Assembly (NCBI GenBank): GCA_006218065.1
Contig: VBWE01000025.1
Location: forward strand, 47,063 to 111,062
From: Bacteroidota bacterium
Lineage (GTDB): Bacteria; Bacteroidota; Bacteroidia; Palsa-965
Reading direction: 5' to 3'
Length of the DNA: 64,000 bases
The notes beneath the pieces were generated by a model. It did not search any database, had not been told where the DNA came from, and was given only the letters and a program-made list of their open reading frames with translations. Each line of letters begins with the position of its first letter. The stretch's first letter is position 1. The translations under genes were made by a program, and so were the position numbers. Positions 16,410-24,271 of this stretch are shown here, one piece after another.

Positions 16410-17024
16410 TTACGACATCATATCCGAACCGGTATCCACCCGGAACGTGTTTCGCTCGCCGGTAATTTTTACGCGGGTGATCGACGTGCCGGGAATTTTC
16501 GCGAGGTCGCTGCTGCAGAACTGCATGAGCATAGCGACAATGCTGCGGTCAGCGCTTCCGTAAGCCGTTGAAGGCGAATCGGTGATCATCCACTGCCGGC
16601 GCGGATCTCCGCCCATTGCCGCCCCATAAAACCGGCGGTTGGCTTTGGTCACGAATTTTTTCAGCGCAGCATTTACCGCCACCAGCGTATTGCGGTCGTT
16701 CCCCATAATGTCGATATGCAGCGAAAGATGTTTCCAGCTTTTCGGTTTCATCAGTTCGGTATCTGAAAGCAGGTCCTCGAGTCCTTCGATCGTGAAAGGA
16801 ACATGCTTCCCGCGGAAGATTGTAAAACGAACCAGCAGCACCGCCGCCGCTCCCGCACCGGCCCAAACCATCGCAACGGCGGCATACAGGTTAACCGGTT
16901 CCTCCAGGAATCCGCCGAAAAAGAAAACTGCGGCGAGGATAAAATCGAAAACCGATGCGAAGATTATAAACCGCATCACCGGATTCATCTGCAAAAAAAG
17001 CGATAACGAAAAAGGTAGTTTCAT
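16410..17024 (-). CDS. Small membrane-anchored protein, function unknown
   Basis: 204 aa from the ATG at 17024 (MKLPFSLSLFLQMNPVMRF); a 31-codon upstream extension reads as low-quality sequence overlapping the next gene and is not used. Two adjacent transmembrane segments near residues 19-65 (IIFASVFDFILAAVFFFGG and LYAAVAMVWAGAGAAAVLLV) precede a soluble domain with IEGLEDLLSDTELMKPKSW and ITRVKITGERNTFRVDTGSD. I do not recognise the domain. It sits between the DUF4431 lipoprotein gene (11 bp) and pgeF (2 bp). Confidence 0.65.
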   Translation of the reverse strand: MKLPFSLSLFLQMNPVMRFIIFASVFDFILAAVFFFGGFLEEPVNLYAAVAMVWAGAGAAAVLLVRFTIFRGKHVPFTIEGLEDLLSDTELMKPKSWKHLSLHIDIMGNDRNTLVAVNAALKKFVTKANRRFYGAAMGGDPRRQWMITDSPSTAYGSADRSIVAMLMQFCSSDLAKIPGTSITRVKITGERNTFRVDTGSDMMS

Positions 17025-17035
17025 GTATTCCGGAT

Positions 17036-17557
17036 TTAACGATCCTGTTTTTCTGCCCTGGAAACCGCCATCAGCACCGGCGTATGGTGATGCCCGGTAT
17101 GCGCTCCGAAAAAACAACCCGTAAGCCGGACTTTTTTCCCCGCATATTTTTCCAGGCTTTTATCGGTCATATTGGCCAGTTGCACACGGTCAATTCCTTT
17201 TACTGTTTCATTGAAACTGTCGCCGCCTTTTTCCGGCGCAAGCACATCGATCTTTTTATCCAGGCTGATCACCAGCATTTCTTCGCGCATATCGTTCAGG
17301 GTATCTTCCCCGTAACCGGGCGGTCCCCAGTGCATTTCGGTTTCGATAATTCCTTCGATCACGGACGTATCCGGCTCGAAATAAAACGGGGAAACGGTGC
17401 GGAAAGCCGGTTTTACAGGCAATGAATCGGTTTTGACCAAAAGGCTGTCCGCCGCCGCTGTTTTCGTACTGTCGGTTTTTAAGGTAGCTTCGCCGCCGCA
17501 GGAGCAGGTCAGCAGGATGCCGAAGGAAACCGGGACAAGGCGGAAAATGCGTTTCAT
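17036..17557 (-). CDS. DUF4431-like lipoprotein
   Basis: 173 aa from the ATG at 17557. The signal peptide ends in a lipobox (LLTCSC). A low-complexity Thr/Asp/Ser linker follows, then a C-terminal domain with LVISLDKKIDVLAPE, VQLANMTDKSLEKYAGKKVRLTG shown by its core KYAGKKVRLTG, and AHTGHHHTPVLMAV. The AHTGHHHTPVL signature and the preceding VxGxxF strand match DUF4431, a small periplasmic domain of unknown function. The His-rich loop could bind metal, which is inference. First gene of the probable operon with the membrane protein and pgeF. Confidence 0.75.
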   Translation of the reverse strand: MKRIFRLVPVSFGILLTCSCGGEATLKTDSTKTAAADSLLVKTDSLPVKPAFRTVSPFYFEPDTSVIEGIIETEMHWGPPGYGEDTLNDMREEMLVISLDKKIDVLAPEKGGDSFNETVKGIDRVQLANMTDKSLEKYAGKKVRLTGCFFGAHTGHHHTPVLMAVSRAEKQDR

Positions 17558-17714
17558 AACGACCAAAGATAAAGCAGATTCCCGCACACTGACACAGTTC
17601 CGGGAGGCTGTCAGCCGGATTGCCAGTTTGTCAGTTTCCGGGCCATTGGCACAGGCTTTGACCTTTTACAGCCACTATTACAAAACAATGAACCAGATAC
17701 GATTGCCGATTTTA

Positions 17715-17784
17715 GATTGCCGATTTGCGATTCACTGTTTTGCACCAGGACGCTAACGGGTATTAAAATCGCAAATCCGCAATC
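17715..17784. repeat. 18-bp inverted repeat upstream of htpG
   Basis: GATTGCCGATTTGCGATT at 17715-17732 and AATCGCAAATCCGCAATC at 17767-17784 are complementary except for one pair. An extra GATTGCCGAT sits at 17701. It could form a hairpin 35 bp before htpG. No T-run follows, so it is not a normal terminator. Confidence 0.8.
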
Positions 17785-17818
17785 GTAAAAACAACTTCAC
17801 TATAAAACCAACTAAATT

Positions 17819-19702
17819 ATGTCAACCGGTAAAATCAACGTCCAGACCGAGAACATTTTTCCCATCATCAAGAAATTCCTGTATTCGGATCACGAGATCT
17901 TTTTGCGCGAACTTGTTTCGAACGCGGTGGATGCCACCCAAAAACTGAAAGCGCTTTCTTCGCTCGGCGAGTTCAAAGGCGAGGTTGGCGATACACGCAT
18001 CGAAATAAAAATCGATGCGGAGCAGGGTACGCTGACCGTGCTGGACCGTGGAATCGGCATGACCGGTGAAGAGGTGGAGAAATACATCACACAAGTTGCG
18101 TTTTCCGGCGCGGAAGAATTCGTGCAGCAGTACAAAGACAAAACGGAACTGGCCAACCAGATCATCGGGCATTTCGGTCTCGGCTTTTATTCGGCTTTCA
18201 TGGTTTCGTCGAAAGTGGAGATTTTCACCAAAAGCTGGAAAGACGACGCGCAGGCGGTACACTGGACATGCGACGGCAGCCCGGATTATACGCTGGAAGA
18301 AACAACGGAACATACCGAACGCGGCAGCCGCATCGTGCTGCATATCGCCGACGATTCGAAAGAGTTCCTGGAAGAAGGCCGCATCAGCGATATCCTGGCC
18401 AAATACTGCAAGTTTCTGCCGGTGGAAATCAAATTCGGCGAGCGGGAAGAAACGAAGAAGAACGAAGACGGAACCGAAGTCAAGGAAATTTCCGACGTCA
18501 TCATCAACAATCCCGCGCCGGCCTGGACGAAAAAACCCGCCGACCTGAAAGACGAGGACTATCGCGGGTTCTACCGGGAACTGTACCCGATGAACTTCGA
18601 AGAGCCGTTGTTCTGGATTCACCTGAACGTGGACTACCCGTTCAACCTCACCGGCATTTTGTATTTCCCGAAAATCGACAAGCAGCGTTTCGAAATTCCG
18701 AAGGAGCGCATCCAGCTTTACTGCAACCAGGTTTTTGTGACGGACAATGTGGAGAATATCGTTCCCAATTTCCTGACCCTGCTCCGCGGCGTGATCGACT
18801 CGCCGGATATTCCGCTGAACGTTTCGCGTTCGTACCTGCAGAGCGACGCCAACGTGAAAAAGATCAGCGCGCACATCACGAAAAAAGTAGCGGACAAACT
18901 CGAGGAACTTTTCAAAAAAGACCGCGAAGACTTCGAGAAGAAATGGGACGATATCCGCATTTTCGTGCAGTACGGTATGCTGAGCGAGGACAAGTTTTAC
19001 GACAAAGCGCAGAAATTCGCGCTGCTCAAAAACACGGAAGGCAAATATTTCACATTCGAGGAATACGAAAGTCACATCAAAACGCTGCAAACCGACAAGA
19101 ACAACAAACTCGTTTACCTGTACACGAGCAATCCCGTGGAGCAGCACGCATACGTGGATGCCGCCAAAGAACGCGGTTACGATGTGCTTGTGATAGACAG
19201 TCCGCTCGATTCGCATTTCATCAACCTGCTGGAGCAGAAACTGAAGGACGCTTCTTTCGTCCGTGTGGATGCCGAAACGGTCGACAAGCTTATCAAAAAA
19301 GACGAGCCGATGCCTTCGAAGCTGAGTGAAGAAGAGCAGAACAAACTCCGCCCGGTGATCGAATCGATCGTCCCGAAAGAAAAATTCTCCGTAACCTTCG
19401 AATCGCTGAGCGAAACCGACCAGCCGATGATGGTCACCAAACCCGAGTTCATGCGCCGTATGAAAGAAATGAGCGCGATGGGCGGCGGCGGAATGAATTT
19501 CTACGGCGCGATGCCCGACATGCACCAGCTTGTAGTGAACAGTAATCACCCGCTCATCGGCAAGGCCCTGGGCGAGGAAGACGGCGAGAAACAGAAACAA
19601 CTGCTTAAACAGGCCAGCGACTTAGCCCTGCTTTCGCAGGGACTGCTGAAGGGGGAAGAACTGACGAAGTTTATTAAACGGAGTGTGGAGATGATTGGGT
19701 GA
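17819..19702 (+). CDS. htpG: Molecular chaperone HtpG (Hsp90)
   Basis: 627 aa, the usual length of bacterial Hsp90. The N-terminal GHKL ATPase has ELVSNAVDATQKL (ATP/Mg Asn), DRGIGMT, and IIGHFGLGFYSAF for the lid. The middle domain contains NVSRSYLQSD with the catalytic Arg region, and the C-terminal dimerisation domain ends in LTKFIKRSVEMIG. It folds and remodels client proteins in the cytoplasm. The gene stands alone, 35 bp downstream of an inverted repeat. A long antisense open frame runs through it but has no coding character. Confidence 0.98.
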   Translation: MSTGKINVQTENIFPIIKKFLYSDHEIFLRELVSNAVDATQKLKALSSLGEFKGEVGDTRIEIKIDAEQGTLTVLDRGIGMTGEEVEKYITQVAFSGAEEFVQQYKDKTELANQIIGHFGLGFYSAFMVSSKVEIFTKSWKDDAQAVHWTCDGSPDYTLEETTEHTERGSRIVLHIADDSKEFLEEGRISDILAKYCKFLPVEIKFGEREETKKNEDGTEVKEISDVIINNPAPAWTKKPADLKDEDYRGFYRELYPMNFEEPLFWIHLNVDYPFNLTGILYFPKIDKQRFEIPKERIQLYCNQVFVTDNVENIVPNFLTLLRGVIDSPDIPLNVSRSYLQSDANVKKISAHITKKVADKLEELFKKDREDFEKKWDDIRIFVQYGMLSEDKFYDKAQKFALLKNTEGKYFTFEEYESHIKTLQTDKNNKLVYLYTSNPVEQHAYVDAAKERGYDVLVIDSPLDSHFINLLEQKLKDASFVRVDAETVDKLIKKDEPMPSKLSEEEQNKLRPVIESIVPKEKFSVTFESLSETDQPMMVTKPEFMRRMKEMSAMGGGGMNFYGAMPDMHQLVVNSNHPLIGKALGEEDGEKQKQLLKQASDLALLSQGLLKGEELTKFIKRSVEMIG

Positions 19703-19731
19703 GAAATTGAATATATTAAAAAATTAAAGCG

Positions 19732-20406
19732 ATGGCTATCCACAATCAACTTAATGATTTGACACGCGAGTCCATCAGTGAAATGATGACTGCTATTGAT
19801 CATTGCATTTTATTTAAAAAAGATAATGCGTGGAAAACCAAGGGAGGTATTTTGGGTGTACCTACCACTATTCTTCTTTTTTCAATAGTCGATGCTATCG
19901 GTTCTTATTATGCAAGAACAGAAAAAAAATTCCCAATTAAAGGCAGTAAACCAAAATCAATAAATAACACCCGAGATCATTTTTATGTTCTTAATGGAGA
20001 GTTGTTTGGACAAACCCTTAGCAAAGGAGAGCTTGATATTCTTTATCAACAATACAGAAATAAGTTAACTCATAATCTTGCGTTATCCGCATTTTATTTT
20101 CTAGAAATTGGAAATGATGGTCAATCTTTTTTCGAGAAGACAAGTATTGGTACGTCGAATTACTATAGTTTAAGGATTAAACCCTTTTATCAAATTGTAC
20201 AGAACGGAGTAAATACTTTTTTGCCGATTCTTGATCAGGTTCTCGATTCAAGCGATACAAAACAAAACAGAATTAGTAAATCGGATTTATTTGTTCCTCC
20301 AATACCTGATTTCTCAGATAAACACTTCGATCCGAAAGCGTATATTGAAGTCCATCCAACAGGTACCACCCAAACAATACAGATAGTCGGCCCAAAAAGA
20401 GATTAA
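19732..20406 (+). CDS. Unknown protein with a HEPN-like RNxxxH motif
   Basis: 224 aa, markedly AT-rich compared with htpG, which suggests recent acquisition. Mostly helical by eye, with ESISEMMTAIDHCILF near the N-terminus and a Gly-rich turn (GGILGVPTTILLFSIVDAIG) near 40. The segment QQYRNKLTHNLALSAFYFL around residue 108 contains RNKLTH, matching the RX4-6H (RNxxxH) pattern of HEPN ribonucleases, preceded by an acidic helix. The C-terminus is Pro-rich. HEPN folds occur in toxin-antitoxin, abortive-infection and defence proteins. Here only the short motif and helical pattern support that, so it is a hypothesis. A 55-aa gene follows 67 bp later. Confidence 0.55.
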   Translation: MAIHNQLNDLTRESISEMMTAIDHCILFKKDNAWKTKGGILGVPTTILLFSIVDAIGSYYARTEKKFPIKGSKPKSINNTRDHFYVLNGELFGQTLSKGELDILYQQYRNKLTHNLALSAFYFLEIGNDGQSFFEKTSIGTSNYYSLRIKPFYQIVQNGVNTFLPILDQVLDSSDTKQNRISKSDLFVPPIPDFSDKHFDPKAYIEVHPTGTTQTIQIVGPKRD

Positions 20407-20473
20407 ATTATGTTTTTATATTTATAACACCTTTGAAATTATGTATTGGGGTTGAAAAAACATTTATTATATC

Positions 20474-20641
20474 ATGAAAACCTTCCAAAAGAAAAAGAGT
20501 TACGCCAGCCCTGCCCTCCCCGGCAAATCCTATTCAGCCAAAAAATACGCAAACATAATCCGCGAAGCCGAAAAAGGCCCTTTCACACACGGTGAGATTA
20601 TCCAAAAATATTGGAAAGCAAAACTCGTCCAAATAAAGTAA
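20474..20641 (+). CDS. Small basic protein, 55 aa, unknown
   Basis: ATG at 20474 to TAA at 20641. The product starts MKTFQKKKSYASPALPGK and contains YAKKYANIIREAEKG-like helical sequence (visible core KKYANIIREAEKGPF) and ends KAKLVQIK. It is very basic and has no signal peptide. Codon use looks normal for the region, and the reading frame is clean despite the short length. It may act with the preceding AT-rich gene. No family recognised. Confidence 0.5.
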   Translation: MKTFQKKKSYASPALPGKSYSAKKYANIIREAEKGPFTHGEIIQKYWKAKLVQIK

Positions 20642-20661
20642 GCCCAGTATTTCACTTCGCC

Positions 20662-20679
20662 TCCCGATAGCTATCGGGA
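20662..20679. repeat. 18-bp perfect palindrome
   Basis: TCCCGATAGCTATCGGGA, perfectly self-complementary. The core CCCGATAGCTATCGGG is a palindrome I recall as frequent between genes in Bacteroidota; its role is unknown. It lies upstream of the 38-bp promoter-like element. Confidence 0.85.
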
Positions 20680-20701
20680 CGGAGTTCGGCACTCGACATT
20701 C

Positions 20702-20739
20702 GAAATTCGTTTGCTATCTTGCGCAGCGTAACGAAAACC
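20702..20739 (+). promoter_or_regulatory. 38-bp repeated promoter-like element, copy 1
   Basis: Contains TTTGCTATCTTGCGCAGC and then TAACGAAAACC. TATCTTGC at 20715-20722 resembles the TAnnTTTG -7 element. The ATG of the frameshifted gene is 9 bp beyond it. Two other copies are at 22296 (3 mismatches) and 28343 (8 mismatches). Confidence 0.6.
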
Positions 20740-20748
20740 TCAAATCCT

Positions 20749-22270
20749 ATGATAATCAAGCGTCTCTCCCTGCTGCTGCTTGCAGTATTCTTTAACCTGT
20801 CCGCTTCTTTTGCCCAGCAGAAAACCGATAAAGCGGAAGTCCGGGAAGGGCCGGAAGCGCCCATGAGCAAGACCAATACGCTGGAAGAAGTGATCGGGCA
20901 CGATGCGAACGGGTACTACGTTACCCGGTACGCCCGGAAAAAACGGCTGCTGGAACATATCAATACGGACCTGAAAACAGACAAGAGCATCGAGATTCCG
21001 TTAAAGATGGAATACAACGGCATGAAGCGTAATTACGACGAGATTATCATGGCCGGGAAAAACCTGTATATGTTTTCGTACACCAGCGACAGGAAAACGA
21101 AGATGAATTATTTTTTCGTGCAGAAGATCAGCCGCGAACTGGAAATCGATCCGAATCCCACGGTTCTTTTCGAAAATGATTTTGATTCGGACATCGGCGG
21201 CCGTTATGGCGTTCCGTTTACCGTTTCCGATGACCAGACCCGCATCCTGTTTTACCGGGGCAAAGGCTCGGAAGAAATAAAAAACAAGCAGATGATTTTC
21301 ACCGTTTACGATGAGAATATGAAAAAACTCTGGGAACGGGAAGTAGAAATACCGTATGCTGCCGATTTATTCCTGATGGACAATATCCGCATCGACAACG
21401 ACGGAAACATTTACCTAACCGGGAAGGAATACCAGGAAAGAGAAGAGCGCAGGCTGTCGCGGCGGGAGGGTAAACCTTCGTACAAGTATCACATGGTGAG
21501 CTTCAGGGACCAGGCCAAAAAAACAAAAACCTACGACTTCGAACTCGACCAGAAATTCATTACGGATATCCGCATCGGGATTGCTGCGAACGGCGATCTT
21601 GTTGCAGCCGGGCTTTATTCGGATAAAGGTTCGTACAGCGTGAAAGGCGCTTTTTATATGCTCGTGGACGGCGAAACGCGCCAGGTAAAAAAACAGAAAT
21701 CGACCGAATTCGAACTCGATTTCATTACTCAAAACATGAGCGACCGGGAGAAAAAGAAAAGGCGGCGCGACTTTGCTTGCGGAACAATTTTATATCGAAG
21801 TCGTTACTACAACCACCACGAATTCCAACGGCGGAACAAGTACGCGCACAACGTATCACTACTATTATAATGACATCATCGCATTAAGTTTCAACGCAGA
21901 CGGTTCGCTGGCCTGGAAAACCAAAATTGCGAAGCGGCAGCACACTACGAATGACGGCGGCTACTATTCTTCTTATGCTTATGCGGCTGTCGGCAATAAC
22001 CTCTACCTGATTTTCAATGACAACCCGAAAAACCTTTTCCTGAAAGACGGGGAGCAGCCCTACCGTTCCTTCACCAAAGAGATCGCCGTGAGTATCGTGG
22101 AAATCAACGGCAAAACCGGAAAATCGAGCCGCGAACTGCTTTTCGCCACAACCCGGTCGGATATTATTATTCGCCCCTCGCGCTGCGCACAAACCGGCGA
22201 CAAAGAAATGCTGATTTACGGAGAACGGCGGAGAAAAGTGTACCAGTTCGGCAAGGTGACTTTTAACTAG
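20749..22270 (+). pseudogene. Exported Bacteroidota protein broken by a frameshift near 21765
   Basis: From the ATG at 20749 a signal peptide (MIIKRLSLLLLAVFFNLSASFAQ) and about 335 residues continue to DFITQNMSDREKKKR, then the frame degenerates and stops at 21870. The next frame picks up at about 21765 with KGGATLLAEQFYIEVVTTTT and runs to 22270 through YHYYYNDIIALSF, FNDNPKNLF and a final VYQFGKVTF. Both halves belong to one family of large exported Bacteroidota proteins of unknown function, judged from remembered sequence. That family usually has roughly 20-25 residues between the two conserved blocks, so the break looks like a short deletion plus a frame change within or beside the A-rich tract at 21749-21762. 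Either a true pseudogene or an assembly error. Confidence 0.75.
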
Positions 22271-22295
22271 TATTTCACTTCGACATTCGGAGTTC

Positions 22296-22333
22296 GAAAT
22301 TCGTTTGCTATCTTGCATAGCGCAACGAAAACC
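22296..22333 (+). promoter_or_regulatory. 38-bp repeated promoter-like element, copy 2
   Basis: Same element as 20702-20739 with 3 mismatches. TATCTTGC lies at 22309-22316 and the ATG of the TPM gene follows 2 bp after the end of the element. Confidence 0.6.
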
Positions 22334-22335
22334 CC

Positions 22336-22776
22336 ATGCCCTCCTCCAAATCCCTCTTTACCGAAGCACAGCAAAAAGCGCTGCTCGATGCCATTGCCGC
22401 AGCGGAGCAGAAAACCTCGGGCGAGGTCACCCTGCATATCGATAATTTCTGCTGGGGCGATCCGTACAAACGCGCTTTGCTCCTTTTCCGGAAACTGAAC
22501 CTGCACGAAACGAAACAACGTAACGGCGTACTGCTTTATGTCGCCATCCGTTCACATAAACTGGCCCTGGTGGCCGATGAAGGCATTTACAAAAAAGTGA
22601 GCGCGGATTATTGGGATGGAATCCTGGATCTGCTGAAAACACATTTCAAAAAACAGGAGTACCACGCAGGACTTTGCCAGGCCATTCATTCCATCGGCGA
22701 ACAATTGCGCGGGCAATTTCCCGTTTCTGCGGAGAATAAAAACGAAACACCCGACACGATCAGCTTCGGATCATGA
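22336..22776 (+). CDS. TPM-domain protein, cytoplasmic member of pair 1
   Basis: 146 aa with a TPM (TLP18.3/Psb32/MOLO-1) fold: FTEAQQKALLDAIAAAEQKTSGEV at the start shown by its core AAAEQKTSGEVTLHI, WGDPYKRALLLFRKLNLHETKQRNGVL shown by its core LHETKQRNGVLLYV, then AIRSHKLALVADEGIY. No signal peptide. A closely similar gene is at 29634-30071. Its stop overlaps the start of the next gene by 4 bp (ATGA), so the two are translationally coupled. TPM proteins are often encoded with LemA, and a role in envelope protein homeostasis has been proposed but not proven. Confidence 0.85.
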   Translation: MPSSKSLFTEAQQKALLDAIAAAEQKTSGEVTLHIDNFCWGDPYKRALLLFRKLNLHETKQRNGVLLYVAIRSHKLALVADEGIYKKVSADYWDGILDLLKTHFKKQEYHAGLCQAIHSIGEQLRGQFPVSAENKNETPDTISFGS

Positions 22777-23624
22777 AAAAACTGGTTTTACTTCTTTCCG
22801 TTTTGTTTTTCGGTACAGCGCTTTTCGCGCAGGTTCCCGATGCCGACGGACTTTACCCCGCTCCCTCGCCGAAAAAATATTGCAATAACTTTTCGAAAGC
22901 CTTCCCGGAATTTCTGAACGCAGGCGAAACCGTTTTGCTGGAAGGCAAGCTCGCTGCATTCGACAAAGAAACATCGAACCAGCTTGTCGTAGTGATCGTG
23001 GATGAACTCGGCGAGCGGACCGCCGCACAATACGCCCGTGATCTCGGGAATAAATGGGGCGCGGGACAAAAAGCGCTGAACAACGGAATTGTTATTCTCG
23101 TAAAACCTACCGGTGGTGCAGGCGAACGCGATGTGCAGATCAGTATCGGGCTCGGGCTGGAAATGCGTATTCCGAATGTGACCGTGCAGCAAATCATAGA
23201 CACAGAAATTATCCCGCGTTTTAAAGAGAACGATTTCTACGGCGCACTGGATAATGCCACCGCGCAACTGATGACGATGGCGAAAGACGAATTTGCTTTC
23301 ATGAATTACCATCCGGTAGCTCCCGTTGACCTGGGAGTCCGCCAACAAGCCGCCGCCGCTTCTGCCGACAGCACAACGACATTTCTCACCTGGCTGGGCA
23401 TTATTTTCGGTTTAGTGATCATCGTTGTAATTGGATTTGTCCAGCGGAATTCCTGGGGCAGCGATACGTATTGTTGCCACAACCATTGTCACCACGGGCA
23501 TAACCGCTGGTGGAGCGGATCGAGCTGGGGCAGCGGCGGAAGCAGTTGGGGCGGCGGAAGTTCGTCGGGTGGAAGTTTTGGAGGCGGGAGTTTTGGCGGA
23601 GGAGGTGGTGGTGGAAAATGGTAG
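22773..23624 (+). CDS. TPM-domain membrane protein (YgcG-like), pair 1
   Basis: 283 aa. Signal peptide (MKKLVLLLSVLFFGTALFAQ), a periplasmic TPM domain from about 35 to 185 (LAAFDKETSNQLVVVIVDEL, NNGIVILVKPTGGAGERDVQI, FKENDFYGALDNATAQL), a transmembrane helix near 210-228 (FLTWLGIIFGLVIIVVIGF), and a C-terminal tail first rich in Cys/His (CCHNHCHHGH) and then in Gly/Ser ending GGGGKW. The Gly/Ser tail and W ending are typical of YgcG-type TPM proteins. The Cys/His cluster is absent from the paralogue at 30084 and could bind metal. Coupled to the upstream TPM gene. Confidence 0.85.
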   Translation: MKKLVLLLSVLFFGTALFAQVPDADGLYPAPSPKKYCNNFSKAFPEFLNAGETVLLEGKLAAFDKETSNQLVVVIVDELGERTAAQYARDLGNKWGAGQKALNNGIVILVKPTGGAGERDVQISIGLGLEMRIPNVTVQQIIDTEIIPRFKENDFYGALDNATAQLMTMAKDEFAFMNYHPVAPVDLGVRQQAAAASADSTTTFLTWLGIIFGLVIIVVIGFVQRNSWGSDTYCCHNHCHHGHNRWWSGSSWGSGGSSWGGGSSSGGSFGGGSFGGGGGGGKW

Positions 23625-23721
23625 GAGAACGCAAACTTTCCGGGACTTAATTTCAAATGTCAAACGCTGAATATCGAATTTCGAAGTAGAAACCTTTAGT
23701 TCTGCCCCGGATAAAAAAAAC

Positions 23722-24198
23722 ATGATCACGGCTATTTTTTCTGCAAGACGTATTTTCTTTTGCGCGCTTTTACTCTTCCCGGTATGCATGCCTGCGCAGC
23801 GCACAACCGACGTGATGCTGGCCGGTGGCTGGAGCCGCAGTCATGACAATTACTTAGATGCAGGACTTCGCTTTTACCGGCTTGCGGCCGACGGGCAGGC
23901 ATTCATGGCTTTTTCGGGATTGACGGCGGGTTGTGAATTCAACCTGTCGAAACAGCGCGGACAATATATTCCGTATGCCGGCTGGCAGGGCCAGGCTTTC
24001 CTGCTGGCTTATGGTGCACGCGCGGAATACGGCATAGACGAAAATCAGTATGCCTGGGGTCTTTCACTGGAAACAGGCCTGAGCCTGATCGAGTTTATGC
24101 GCGTTACCTGCGGCTACCGTTTCCGGATCGCCGGCGATCCCGACGCCCTCCAAAGCGGCCCGAAGTTTTCGCTGGTTTTTGCGATGCTGATGAAATAA
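23722..24198 (+). CDS. Exported, probably outer-membrane beta-barrel-like protein
   Basis: 158 aa with a signal peptide (residues 1-26, ending CMPAQ). The mature part consists of alternating aromatic and glycine-containing strands (DAGLRFYRLAAD, GLTAGCEFNLSK, GLSLETGLSLIEF, VTCGYRFRIAG), suggesting a small beta-barrel or beta-sandwich. No named family recognised. It stands alone between the TPM pair and the DUF3857 genes, separated by 97 and 73 bp. Confidence 0.6.
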   Translation: MITAIFSARRIFFCALLLFPVCMPAQRTTDVMLAGGWSRSHDNYLDAGLRFYRLAADGQAFMAFSGLTAGCEFNLSKQRGQYIPYAGWQGQAFLLAYGARAEYGIDENQYAWGLSLETGLSLIEFMRVTCGYRFRIAGDPDALQSGPKFSLVFAMLMK

Positions 24199-24271
24199 AA
24201 CTGCGTCTTACTTTAATGCTAAACAAAGCCGCCTGATCGGTACAAATGCCGACCTTTGCATTGTTCCTCGT

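Noticed and set aside
17822-19600. 592-aa minus-strand open frame opposite htpG
   Set aside because: Codon-bias shadow; His/Arg/Phe-rich sequence without domains, fully overlapped by a complete HtpG.
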